Assembly (NCBI GenBank): GCA_014825775.1
Contig: MVAQ01000020.1
Span: forward strand, 116,627-180,626
Direction of reading: 5' to 3'
DNA from: Krasilnikovozyma curviuscula
Lineage: Eukaryota; Basidiomycota; Tremellomycetes; Cystofilobasidiales; Mrakiaceae
DNA: 64,000 bases
The notes beneath the pieces are model-generated. The model searched no databases. It was given only the letters and a program-made list of their open reading frames with translations, and was not told the DNA's origin. The stretch's first letter is position 1. Every line of letters begins with the position of its first letter. The translations under genes and the position numbers were made by a program. Of this stretch, positions 35,241-49,385 are shown in pieces.

Positions 35241-37796
35241 CTACTGCTTGAACGGCAACAACTTGTCGATGCTCTTCAAAGCGAGCATGACCTTCTCGTC
35301 CTCAAGCTTTCTTCCAACAAGCTGCAGACCGACGGGCGCGCCTTCGAGATCCTCAGGGATATACTGCGCCGCCATCATCTCGTCGAGCGGCGACATGAAG
35401 GTGCGTGCTGAGGTAGGAGCGGGGTCAAGCGTTGCAGATGACACGAGGCCAGTTGGGAAGACTGCTCCTGGGTAATCGAGAACGTTCCAGCTGTATATCA
35501 GAAGGACGAAACGCAAAGTCAGCAATATGTCGGACTGCAGATTATCACATGGTTGTTGGGCGGCTTACATAGAGGTATAACTAAAATACAGGCCAAGAAA
35601 TAGCCGAGTGATCAGGAGATGAAGTCTTTCAATTCTTAATTGGCACAGAAAACTTACCCCCAGTATTTGGATGTTCCCAAAACAGGTGCAGTTCCGTATC
35701 CTGTGGGAGCAAGGATAACGTCGACATCCTGCTCATTGAAGTGCTTCAAGTAGTCACTTCTGTAAGCCTCTCTCTCTGCTTGAAGCTAGATATAGACACC
35801 TTTCTTAGCGACTGTATGGTATCATCAAAGCAAACAGACCAGGAGAAAAAATGAGCGCACGCACCTTCCAGAAGCTGTCGAGGTCGTCCGCTTTGAAACC
35901 TGGCCTTCCGTTCTCAAACACCCATTTTGAGAGGGGCAACATTGGTTCTTTACCTTCCTCCATGTAGCCTCTCATTAATTTGGCACCATCAGCGAAGTAC
36001 AATCGATGCTAGGATCGCAAAATATTGTCCGTCAATTTTAACTTGTTTTTAATTTATTCGTTAGAAGTGAGATCAGTTGAGAAACTTACGCAAAGATCGA
36101 CACCATATCCATGTTTCCAAGGCTTATACTCGACGACTTCAAACTCTCCACTCGCCTCGAGCTTCTCCTTGGCAAGGTCGAGCGCACGCAGGACCGGGGG
36201 CTGGGGTAGAACATTGCCGTCGTCCCTCATGATGCCGATTCTGATCTTGTTGCCTGCCCCCTTCCAGGTGGGAGAGGGTTGGCGCCAGGGGATGGGGTTG
36301 AGGGAGACCTCTGTCAGCCAGGGCTGGGACGAGATCATTACTGTAAACCAGAGGTCGATGTCGCGGCCGCTATAAATGTCAAACGCATGGCACCTCACAG
36401 TCAGTATTACCTTCTAATGGACAGCTATAAAAGAGAACGAGGGGGATTCACCTTCGAGCGATTGGACCGGCTGTTGCAGCAAGTCCTGAGTTACCTGGCA
36501 TGAGACCCCAGTTGCCTGAATGGAAACGAACAACAATTGAGCAGGAGCGGAGGAGGGAAGAGCAAAGGAATGACGAAAACGACCTACCTTGAGATGGGAC
36601 ACGGTATGTTGACGGTTTCAGAGTCCAGATTCCACAGTTGGCAGCTGGGCACCTATTGATCAAGATGGGTCAGCCATTTCAATTCTCAAACGAGCGAAAT
36701 GCAATACAGCTATAAAAAGCTTTACCTGAGCGAACCACCAATATCACCACCGACACTCATCGGGCTACCGCCAAAGCCCATCAGGGCCGAGCATCCACCG
36801 CTGCTTCCACCGGGAGTCAAGCTGGTTCGGCACGGGTTAAGGGTCTCGCCCATGTATCCGGATGTCTCAAGGTGCATCGCGTTCTGCGGCAGAGTCGTCT
36901 GACAGTACAGCACCACACCAGCGTCGACGAGCACTTGGATCAGGTGGCAGTTCTTCTCAGCCACCGGGAGACCCAGTCGAAAAGCGTATCCGTTCGTGTG
37001 TGGCTGGCCTGCGATTGCGTACATGTCCTTTGCGGAGTAAGGGAGACCTGCAAGGGGGGATGTGATGAGAAGTCTGCGCTGAGCAGGACCAGATACGTGG
37101 AGGCGGAGTAACCTACCGTGTAAAGGACCAACAAGCTTTCCTGTCTTCTCATAGTATTCATCCAGCTCTTTGGCTTTGGCGAGAGCTTCGTCGAGGAAGA
37201 TGTTTGTGAGCTACCAGAAGGCGATTCCGACCGCGAGCAGCCGAAAATACACCGAGTACAGAGCAGCGAGTAAGTTACGACTGCAGTCTCAACTAAAGGA
37301 CTAAAGTAGTTATTGACGTACACAACAGAGAGCTTGGTGGGCAAGACAAGCTCGTTTACCAAACGCAAGCGTTACTTCGTACGCAGTCCATACTTTGTTC
37401 TTGATATTTTCCAAAATCTACTCCCACGGTCTCAAGATTAGCCATACAGGTTGAAAGACCAAGATGATTTCTCGTCTTACCTTGGTAGCATCAACGTCGA
37501 AATCGGTGATCTCGAGTTCCTTGGGGGTCAAGATACCGCTCTCCCAGGCCAAAGGTCTGATGTCCGTTCCAAAAGGGTACTTGGCCTTCATCGCCTCGAG
37601 ATCGATCTTGTAAGCCTTTGGGATCTTATCCATGACAGCTTGTCTGGCGGCATAAACTTCCTGTGAGATAGCCATTTACTCGTTCGTTAGTAAATGAATA
37701 GAGACGACGTCGACGGTAATGTTATATTTCGAAACGTACTGGGGTCCATTCAAGGCCGGCTTGCTGGCCGACAGCGACAGGCATTTCGATAGTCAT
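35241..37796 (-). CDS. Amidase-signature hydrolase (acetamidase / fatty-acid-amide-hydrolase type)
   Basis: Hydrolyses amide bonds through a Ser-cisSer-Lys triad. Catalytic lysine in GLPYSAKDMYAIAG; cis-Ser in LTPGGSSGGCSALMGFGGSP; nucleophile Ser in SVGGDIGGSLRCPAANCG. Further family blocks: WTLKPSTYRVPSQGNWGL and GPIARSGRDIDLW; C-terminus APVGLQLVGRKLEDEKVM. Start at MTIEMPVAVGQQAGLEWTP, followed by a GTACGT donor and joined in phase to EVYAARQAVMDK; an internal ATG at 37675 (MAISQEV) is the alternative. Length near 560 residues is usual. The substrate is unknown; fungal relatives use acetamide or longer amides as nitrogen sources. Divergent from PMP3. Confidence 0.92.
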
Positions 37797-38555
37797 AGCT
37801 GATATGAGACTTGGGTAGGTAGAGAGATGTAGGTCGAGGTCAGATTGATCTAGATGTAGATCAGACAATGGAGGCGTTCGTGAAAGGCGACTATACGCCA
37901 GTTTCAGAATTTTCAGCGAGCTTAGCACGATACAGAATGCATGATTCCCAACAACAAATGATGTTTTCTTTTTTTTCTAATAGAAAGCTATAGAAGTAGA
38001 TCCCTAAGAGAATTTAATGGCATTGCTGTCTTTATAATACCAATCGGCACAAAAAAGAACCGAACTTCCCAGTACAGATCGCTTTCTGACTGTTCGCTCA
38101 TACCTGCTCCGTATTCATGTCCAATGACCTATACTACTACTACCCTGTATATAACTTGAGCTCCTACTTCTTCAGGATCTCCCACTCATCGGCGCGCAAA
38201 GTCGTTCCGAGGGGATATCGATGATTCTCTACTTCTGAAGACGAAGACCGGCTTGGCTGTATTTACGTTGAAGCAGGAGGCTGTCTTCCACATCTTCCAC
38301 ATTCACATTGCTCGTGAGAGCAAGTCCATCTCGACACCAGAATGGAGGCTCTGCTCCCTTTGCGCTCTTGACGGTCGACAGCTCGAAAAACAGACGTCGA
38401 ATGCGTCATCATTAAATCACGGGCAAGACCTCATTCGCTTGGAGCGAGCAAAACACATACATTAAAGAAAGAATCGAACCTCACCACCTTCACATCCCAC
38501 TTCGTCTCCTAATCTCTAATAAATCTCATCCAATAACTTTAGGTTCTAATTCAAT
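37797..38555. other. Divergent intergenic region, amidase / PMP3
   Basis: 759 nt shared upstream region. No gene; a plus-strand frame at 38253-38465 lacks any recognisable domain. CT-rich sequence just before the PMP3 start fits a core promoter. Confidence 0.6.
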
Positions 38556-39085
38556 ATGGCTGCTGGTTCAATTATCATCCTCGCTGTACGGATCTTGGGG
38601 ACCCACTTCGTCCGCTCTCTTCGTTTTTAACTCCCCTTCTTTGCTTTTGGCGCAGATCATCGCCATATTCCTACCCCCAGTAGCAGTTGGCATCGTCTCA
38701 GGCTGTAGCATGGACTTATTCGTCAACATCTGCTTGACCATTGTTAGTCTCACCTTTTTTTTGTGGGGGCCACCTTCCTTCATCTTCGTAAAGTTGCTAA
38801 ATCGAGGGTTTGATACACAGCTAGGCTACTTCCCGGGTCATATCCATGCCTTCTGGATCCTCTATAAGAAAGCGAAGGCTGAGGAGGCGTATGGAACTGG
38901 GAATTACATCTACGTCGGGGTACGTTTCCCACCACCTCTTTCAAACTTTTGCTCCCTTCGGCTCAACCAATACTTGCTTAACTTGACTTCATCAAACAAA
39001 ACAGAATGGAGAGTTCAAAAGCAATGCGTCGGGAACGGTGCCAACTCAGCAGACGCCTTTGCTTTCAAACAAAAAGGCTATTTGA
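38556..39085 (+). CDS. PMP3: Plasma membrane proteolipid 3 family protein (UPF0057)
   Basis: Small two-helix membrane protein that affects membrane potential and salt tolerance. Four exons give MAAGSIIILA, then IIAIFLPPVAVGIVSGC and SMDLFVNICLTI, then LGYFPGHIHAFWILYKKAK and AEEAYGTGNYIYVG, then NGEFKSNASGTVPTQQTPLL ending SNKKAI. The blocks PPVAV, LFVNICLTILGYFPGHIHA and the YKKxxAEE tail are diagnostic. Donors GTACGG, GTTAGT and GTACGT, acceptors GCAG and ACAG. About 95 residues, longer than yeast Pmp3 (55) because of the C-terminal extension seen in many basidiomycete copies. The divergent neighbour is the amidase. Confidence 0.93.
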
Positions 39086-39420
39086 AACGTCTCTACTTGC
39101 GTATACTCGGAGATTGTACATATCGAACCCTGTGAATCTGAATCTGTGAATGGATATGCTGAGCTAAGGTGTGTGCCAGTTTCAAAGTGAGATCAACGGT
39201 TTGGTTAAGTTTACTGGAAGGGAGAACATACAATGAAAGACTATCGAGCGTTCGTTTCAGTCTACGGATTTTTGAATTTGTCGTCAAAAGTTTTAAACCG
39301 GGAACAATTAGAAGTTTATGATACAAAAAGAAGGAAAGAAGGAGTTGACTGAAGGAGAAAAGCTATATCAATCAAAGGAGATCCCAAGAGATGCGGTCAG
39401 CGGCCAAGAGAGAGGTGTGT
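39086..39420. other. Convergent intergenic spacer
   Basis: Holds the 3' ends of PMP3 and the mu-crystallin-like gene; nothing else seen. Confidence 0.6.
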
Positions 39421-41268
39421 TCATTCGTAGTCGATAACAGTGCCCAATCCGAGTTCAGCTGCCTTTGCTTCGACCAAATGAGCGATCAAGATATCCTGGA
39501 CTCCCAAGCCGACCTGTACAAAAATTCGTCCCAAAAGCTCCCGTCAGAAAGGCAGTCGAACAAAGAAGGAGATGGTAGGCGTGAAACGCATACCGATTTC
39601 CACATGGTGATATCTCCACCACTCAATTTCCATCTGTCCTCAGTTCGTTTACGTTCATCTTCCAGCGTAGGTCCGCCAAGGAGTCGACCTACTTCACAAA
39701 CACCATCGTCACTAACCAAACCGATCCGTCCCAGCAACAAAATCAATCGTTTTTTCAGTATAATAGACGCTTTTTCTAGAAAGTGGGTAGAAGAAACGTA
39801 AAAAGAAGGCTGTAAAGAAACTCACCCCCATCCCTGTAGTTCACCAGCCTCGCTCCTGGCCTCCATGCTGCCATCAACGAAAACGACTCCCGCTCTTCTA
39901 ACGACGTCGACTTGAGCCTCCATCATATGAGGCTTATAGCTGCCGACGAGACAAATATGAGTGCCCGAGCAGACGTCAGTCGAGTTGAACAGCGGCACAG
40001 TTGAAGGCGTGCAGCACACGATGAGGTTTGCGTCGTGTATGACGCCGCCGATCGGGGAGAGGGTCGACACGGCGCTGATGGTGATGTTCGGGTGCAGACG
40101 GGTAAGGGAGGCAATAAGAGAAGTCAGACGGGCAGAAGGGGTCGATGAGGGCGCAGACCGGTGCATGATGGTGAGCTTCTGCAGCGATGGGAAGGTCTCG
40201 AGGTGGAGATGTGCGTGCCCTGTACAGAACGCAGACATCCCGTCAGGTTTCAGAGACGTACAGTGGAGAAGTACAAAAGTTTGAAAGGATAGAGCGAAAA
40301 CTTACAGAATGCTTGGGTGCCTGTTCCGAAAAGCACCGCGTTGATCATTTTTGAAGGATTTCTGACGGCCAGTTTTGTAGCGACGACACTACCCGCCGCT
40401 GTCCGGACGCCGGTCAAGGTACCTTTAACAGATACAAAATAAACTTTAGTAGTCTAGAAGACAGCTATAGAAAATGTGAAAACGAAGAACTCGAGCGCTT
40501 ACCACCGTTGATGACAGTCCTTACTTTACCCGTCGATTCGTCGAGAATAAAGACAGACGCTGGCAACCCCTCAGTAGACGTACCAGACGTTGGCACAGAA
40601 ACAATCTTGATGGACGTTTTTCCTTGGGTCGCACCTTGCTCTGTCGCCGGTGCCTTGGCAGGCATGAACAATGTGGTGTGGTGTGGGAGCACCAATGAGC
40701 TCCTGTGAGGCACCTGGACCGAGTTTATGGGTCCCTCCTGGTTATTCTTTGTCGAGAATGTGATGAATGCTTCTTCCTGCGACTTAAGGATCGTGGGCGT
40801 GTCGAGCTTCTGTAGGATCTTGTCAACTTGCTTGCCTGAGAGGATTGTGATTAGATCACCAGAGGACTTGGAGCTCATCATAGGTGGAATAGCAGCTGGA
40901 GGTTGGGTGATCGCATTGAAAGGGTTAATATGGCCGTGCTTGTAAGCTGAAGGAGTCGATCGTCCACCACCGTCTGCCCGCTCGTCCCTGCTGCTTTCGC
41001 CGGACGAGTACAAATTGATCGGTTGATCGGACTCATTATTGTTGTGGTGGTGTCCTCCTACATCAGGAATGACCTCGCCGTAGTCGCTCTCATCTTCTCC
41101 AACAACATATTCAAAATCAGACGTTTCTCCACCGTAACCGTGCGAGTCGGACGCTCCGTCGACGTTTGAGAAAGTGTCTCCTGCCTCAGACGGCTCTGAT
41201 GCATCGTGGGTCTGTGAGTTAGATCTACTGGAAGGTAAGGAGCTGATGAGGGAGTTGACGGTGAACAT
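39421..41268 (-). CDS. Ornithine cyclodeaminase / mu-crystallin family protein with acidic N-terminal extension
   Basis: NAD(P)-dependent fold shared by ornithine cyclodeaminase, ketimine reductase and related enzymes. After ~120 disordered residues (MFTVNSLISSLPSSRSNSQ, then acidic GEDESDYGEVIPDVGG) the catalytic domain begins ITILSGKQVDKILQKL and continues through SVQVPHRSSLVLPHHTTLFM, IKIVSVP, FILDESTGKVRTVINGG, TLTGVRTAAGSVVATKLAV, an NAD-binding part (MINAVLFGTGTQAF), ANLIVCCTPSTVPLF and a C-terminal GLGVQDILIAHLVEAKAAEL. The residues ending in GTVIDYE close the frame. The extension is unusual for the family, whose members normally start directly at the dimerisation domain. The exact reaction cannot be called. 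Confidence 0.85.
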
Positions 41269-42011
41269 TGCTGAAGGGAGTCAAGAAAGGGAAGGAAGAC
41301 ACTAAAAACATTTCGCGTGCACCATTCAAGGCTGTGAGCTACAGCTGCAAAGAGCTTCGAATGCAAGAAACAGATGATCTCACCTATCGAACGGTTTTTC
41401 TGCTGAATGTTGAAAACTGATTCAAAGCACTTATTCAAGGCTGCAGACCTCACCAGAGATGGCGTGAGAAATCCGCCGACGACTCAGCTCAAAGATCGTG
41501 ACCTTCCTCAAGCTGGGACAGAATACTCACCTCAAGCTTTTCAGTGCTCTTTAATATGTTTAGAACTGGAAGAAATGAAGCGTCGACCTTGGTAGAGGGT
41601 AAGAAGAAATCCAGCAGCCGCACACGCCCTTCGGTATATTAGGAAACACCAGGGGACACAAGAGAACCAGCGAGAAGTCAGTAACGAAGACCTCTCTCCT
41701 TCTCACTAAGGCGAGAAACGATTCAAGCTTACAGGAGGAACTGAGTCTGAATGGGGTCTGGTAGAATTCTGATTGTCTGAGGAGACCCAACTTTAGTCGA
41801 CTTGCCCCAATTGGGTCGTGATTGTGGCGACGAAAAGCAGTATCGCTGGGGTCGAGTTGCTTTCATTTCAGATCACCATTTTTCAGAGTCATTAAAGGCA
41901 TGTAGATAAGTGAGAGGGAAAAATACAACTCGATCGACCTTCATCACTTCCGAAAAGAATAAACCATACGCGCAGCCTGAATCGACCATCGCTTCTTCGT
42001 CACATTAGTCT
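41269..42011. other. Intergenic region
   Basis: 743 nt upstream of the mu-crystallin-like gene and downstream of the dioxygenase gene. Open frames on both strands have no domain signal. Confidence 0.55.
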
Positions 42012-43908
42012 TTACAAGTACTTCTTCTTATCTTCTTCCGAAGGTCCTTCAGGGTCGCTTGAAGCAGCCAGATTGCACTGGTGGAACACACGGACTTGGT
42101 CCTCCTGATGTACACGACCGCAAAAAGGAGTAGGTTGTCAGACGGGGGTGATCTATGAGGAAAGCGAGACAGAGACGCACAGTGAAAGCACCAACGACGG
42201 TATGGAGGACACCTCTATTATGGAAAAGGACCATGTCATTTGCTTCCCAGTCAAAGGGGTAGACAAGGGAAGGCGAGATGCCCGGTCGCTCTAATAGAAA
42301 GCCAAACACATCAAAAGAATATAAAATGAAATCAGTTCCCATTTCCTCTTGAATCAGGCCATTGGAGATGACTAAAAGTGGGATGATAAAAGTCTACTCA
42401 CGCATTTTGTACAAGACGTCCCTGACCTCTTTGAGATCGCTCACGACGCCGCCGTCTGGGTAAAGCGCATCGGCAGGGCGAGGCGCTCCTTCTGGTATGG
42501 GTTCAATGACGAGCTTTTCTGCACCACACGGGTGGACCTGGAAGTGCAGGTTACCAGTAACTGGATTCTTCCAGCACTATATTACAGCTCATTCGGAGTC
42601 AGTATTCAGCTGTAAGAGGAACAAAGGGAGTCATGAGACCCACAATAGGGTAGGTTTTGATTTTTTCTTCTGTCCATGATGGGAGCTCATCTCTCTTCAG
42701 TTCGAGTCCATCAGATTCAATACCCAGTCCTGTAGACAGAGCTTTTGCTGGCGCCATCCAGACGTATGGGTGAGGCGACTAAATTCAAACAAGCGCATAA
42801 CACAGCAAAACGTTCCGTGTAAGTTCAACCAGTAGGAAAGCACCTTTATGAAGGAGAGGGTCTCACGTATGCTACACTTGCTCGGACAGCAAGTGATTTC
42901 TCGTTTTCGGGGAGGATGTCAAACATCGTCTTTCCGCTGACGACTAAAACGAGTCGGAACGAACATTGAAAAGAAGGTAAGAAAGCAGAACTAAGAAAAT
43001 AGGATACAAGCTGTAGACTTACAGGCGGTGGTTCCAAGAGGAACAGCGAGTTCATCGCCAGACCCATCGTCGTATCGACACACCTGAGGAGGACCTTGAG
43101 GAACTTCCAGAGCATAGAGAGTGGTAACTTTTGGTGGAGAAAGATCATAGAGAGCAGCATCGATATGCCATCTGAATCACAGTACAACATTCCTCAGCGT
43201 CAGCTACGGCGTGACGCGCGCACAGGAGCAGCAGCTAAATGGGAAACTGACCGATAATAGTGGGTCATTCCCTTAGTTTCATCCTCGTCTGAAATAGGGT
43301 GTTTATGGAAAGTCTTGTGGTGGGGGTGCTTCAATTTGGCCTCCTTCAACCCTTCGTGGTCGTAGATAGTTCCGTTGCCAATGACCTGAACTTGGGGCTG
43401 ACGAGGAATAGTTTTTAGGTCAGGATGGAGGATTGATTTCTTCTCGCCTCCTGTCTTGTTATTTCCGTGGCCATACGACTCTGAGGAAGGGTCGAACACT
43501 TGAGTTAGCTTGTATTGAGCTTCAGGAGACACCTTGGCGTTTTTGAAAAGAAGAGCTCCGTGCTAGAAATGGAGACAAGATGGTCAGACTTAGAATTGAA
43601 ATAGACTTAGATTACAGAGCTGTGAGCATACCTGTATATGGGATTTTGGGTGAAATTGGATCAGCGGAGGAGATGGGGACACGACGATAGGACACAGAAA
43701 TATGCAGCCTCAGTTTGCGGATCCAAATGACCAAACAGGCACCCTCCTTCAAGTAGTAACTTACCTTATACAGAGCCTCAATGATCTCCTTGGATTCGTC
43801 CTCAGTCATCGTCTCGATGTCAACCCCTTCGACTTGTCGACCGAAATCAGTGAAGTACTTCGCATCAGCAGAAGGAGGGAGAGGCAATGGGGACAGTGAG
43901 ATGGCCAT
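42012..43908 (-). CDS. Fe(II)/2-oxoglutarate dioxygenase of the TauD family, xanthine dioxygenase type
   Basis: TauD-fold oxygenase; the wording matches fungal XanA/Xan1, which turns xanthine into urate with 2-oxoglutarate in place of xanthine dehydrogenase. Start MAISLSPLPLPPSADAKYF; GALLFKNAKVSPEAQYKL; metal ligands in WHIDAALYDLSPPKVTTLYA (H-x-D) and FHNRGVLHTVVGAF (distal His). Other blocks: VPLGTTAFVSGKTMFDILP, APHPYVWM-type SPHPYVWMAPAKALSTGLG, and CWKNPVTGNLHFQVHPCG. Ends EEDKKKYL. The frame is open upstream of the chosen ATG but has only a TTG. About eight exons; length near 400 residues. Alternative: another TauD substrate. Confidence 0.82.
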
Positions 43909-44312
43909 AGTTTGTTTCCTGGTCGATGGGGTTTCAAATTCTTGGATGAGAGTTGGAGGAAACAAGGTTCCTTCCTTTTATATTACATGACTGCTGTCAG
44001 CCGCTGCTATCTTGCGTGCGCCACCAGTCCGATGGATCTCGGACCCACCTGGTAAAAGAGAAAAAAATCCAGAAGCTTCAGGAGATTAGGGAAGGTTTTG
44101 TCGATCTTCGAGAGCTTGGAAAGGAGTGCACGGGAAAATTTGTTCCTGAAAGTCGGAGCGAGTCTGATCTCCCCGCCGATAACACGGAGGCACATCGCTG
44201 GGTGAACAGTCCAGTTTCTATGTCGTAAGGTGTCCAGGACACGCAAAGCTCAAAGTCTAAAATAACATATTGTCCATAGTTCCCGACACTAGCTTAAACT
44301 CGCTTGTCAACC
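43909..44312. other. Intergenic spacer
   Basis: Promoter of the dioxygenase gene is to the left and the stop of the zinc-finger gene to the right. Two GATA-type hexamers occur (near 44008 and 44178), no more than expected by chance. Confidence 0.5.
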
Positions 44313-47632
<3,320 letters not shown>

Positions 47633-48812
47633 TTACAAAGGCTCAATAGCCAACCACTCAGCATCCATCTTACTCAACTCCCACCCCAGCTTCTGCATTG
47701 CTGGGTTCCCAAAGAACGCCATTCCTGAGGGGTTGTCTCTCTGCGTGGCACCGTGCATCACAACAGATTTTGAGCCTTCGGTATATGGGATGAAAGGGAG
47801 GAGGTGTTGGACATAAAGAGAGGAGAAGTGCGCCATAAGCAGTGTCGAAAGGCCGAGGCGACGATGGGAAGGAAGCGTGTGGAGGGCGGCGAGAGCGACT
47901 GTTTGGATCACTTTTCAGCAGCGGCACAGGAGAAGAGAATTTGGAAAAAGGACTCACGGTCTTCGTGTAGAAGAACCCAGGCAACCGGTGCGCCCGTCGA
48001 TTTGATACGAATGCAGGACGATACCTTCAACCGTTCAGTGAAGTATCGCGGGTGGAATGTTAATTTGTTTACGCTTTTGATCTAAAAAGTTGTTACAACA
48101 AGAAGAATAAGGTCGCGGCCAATAGGAGGTAAAGCAGCAGTTCTCACAATCTCCAAATCTGTTATCCGGCAGTTCCCAATCTCCAGTCCTGACGATTCTA
48201 GTCTTGTAGCAGCCGCAGCCTCATTCCACTCAGCATTGACAGAATCAACGCTCACTTGTCTCACCCATATTGCACAAGGATCCCTCCAGATGAACTTCCA
48301 CTTGTCGCCGCCCTCATTCTGAAGTACCTCACACAGCCGAGGCTCAATCGAGGCGAAGAGAATCAAAGGAGGTTGAGTAGGGTCGCACCAGTCAGAACAT
48401 TTCTGCGCTGGAAGAAGATCTTCCACAAGGAACCGCTTAAAGAATTCCGTTGGCGCTGATGGCGAGAGGTAACAATGAACTGTGTTTCGTTGGTTGTTAG
48501 TGCGGCGCAAAGCTCAGTCGGATAAATCCGCACACCTTTATAGTGCTTCAGCTCTCTTCCGTAAAGCTTCTCTACTTCTCGAACAAACAATACACCCCAC
48601 TGAGAATCTTTCTTGAAGTCGCCGATGAAAGCTAGTCTAGGAGTCTGACCGTTGTACGTCGCTTTGAACGATTCCAATCGAGACAAACTGGGACATTGAA
48701 AAGATGGAACTGCCAGCAGTCCACGAAAGTGGGAGGATGTTGGAGCACAGAAGGGTGATGATAGGACTTGAAGAAGAGATTCAAAGTCGACGTCTTCAAT
48801 CGGCGTGTACAT
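47633..48812 (-). CDS. GNAT-like acyltransferase-fold protein
   Basis: Resembles the acyl-CoA N-acyltransferase superfamily, FR47/glycine-N-acyltransferase-like branch; the acceptor is unknown. Starts MYTPIEDVDFESLLQVLSSP; N-terminal half with RLAFIGDFKKDSQWGVLFVR and PPLILFASIEPRLCEVLQNE. The C-terminal GNAT core has CIRIKSTGAPVAWVLLHED (beta4-like), then ALAALHTLPSHRRLGLSTLL, the acetyl-CoA loop (R-R-L-G-L-S in place of Q/R-x-x-G-x-G/A), and NPSGMAFFGNPAMQKLGWEL before the end DAEWLAIEPL. A CAG right before the ATG could be an acceptor, so a further 5' exon cannot be ruled out. Divergent from RNase III. Confidence 0.7.
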
Positions 48813-49385
48813 CTCTGTTCAGAGAAGCGGGATGAGGGTTAGAATCCCTCAAGCCAAAAAGGGAATGATAACATGTGCATTCGAAAGATCCGATGAGGAC
48901 TCTCTTTGAGGGTCCTGTGGAGACACCTTTCGCTTTGCGCGAATGCAGGCGGTGACTCAGATCCAGGGCAACAAATGCTCAAATTCACGCCAATCCCCTA
49001 TCCCCTCTCTCAGAGAACCAATGTGTCTTAAACTGGAAGAAAACTCAAATGCCTTACCAAAAGGAGGTGATATGCTGTCAGGACCAACTGACCATAAAAG
49101 CAAACAAAAAAGAGCGGCGGTGTTAGCGTATTCTGCAGCATCCCAAAACTCGAGTCCCATACCCGATCAGCTTACCAAAGAGATAAGGTAGATATACTCA
49201 CTTGGACCACGTCAGATACCACTGACTTATTTGGGGTAAAATGTTGTTTAAGGGCTGGAGAAATGGGAAATTAACTCGTCGACGCTTCAACTTCGCTAGG
49301 GAGTGGCGGCCAGCTCTCAGCGTTCCCCAGGTCATCACTAAGAAATCATAGGGGATACTGGTTTATCTTTACTCATCGTCCCACC
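48813..49385. other. Divergent intergenic region, GNAT-like / RNase III
   Basis: 573 nt shared upstream region. No gene; short frames only. A Kozak-like ccaccATG opens the RNase III gene at its right edge. Confidence 0.6.

Noticed and set aside
38460..38485. GGTTCGATTC on the minus strand, resembling a tRNA B box
   Set aside because: The flanking bases do not form a T stem or acceptor stem, so no tRNA is called.
43909..43965. Upstream extension of the dioxygenase reading frame (FPPTLIQEFETPSTRKQ)
   Set aside because: Open but starts only at TTG; the ATG at 43908 has a normal context and leads straight into the family N-terminus.
43981..44190. GATA hexamers upstream of the dioxygenase gene as nitrogen control sites
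   Set aside because: Two sites in about 400 nt is close to the chance rate, and none has the extended consensus.
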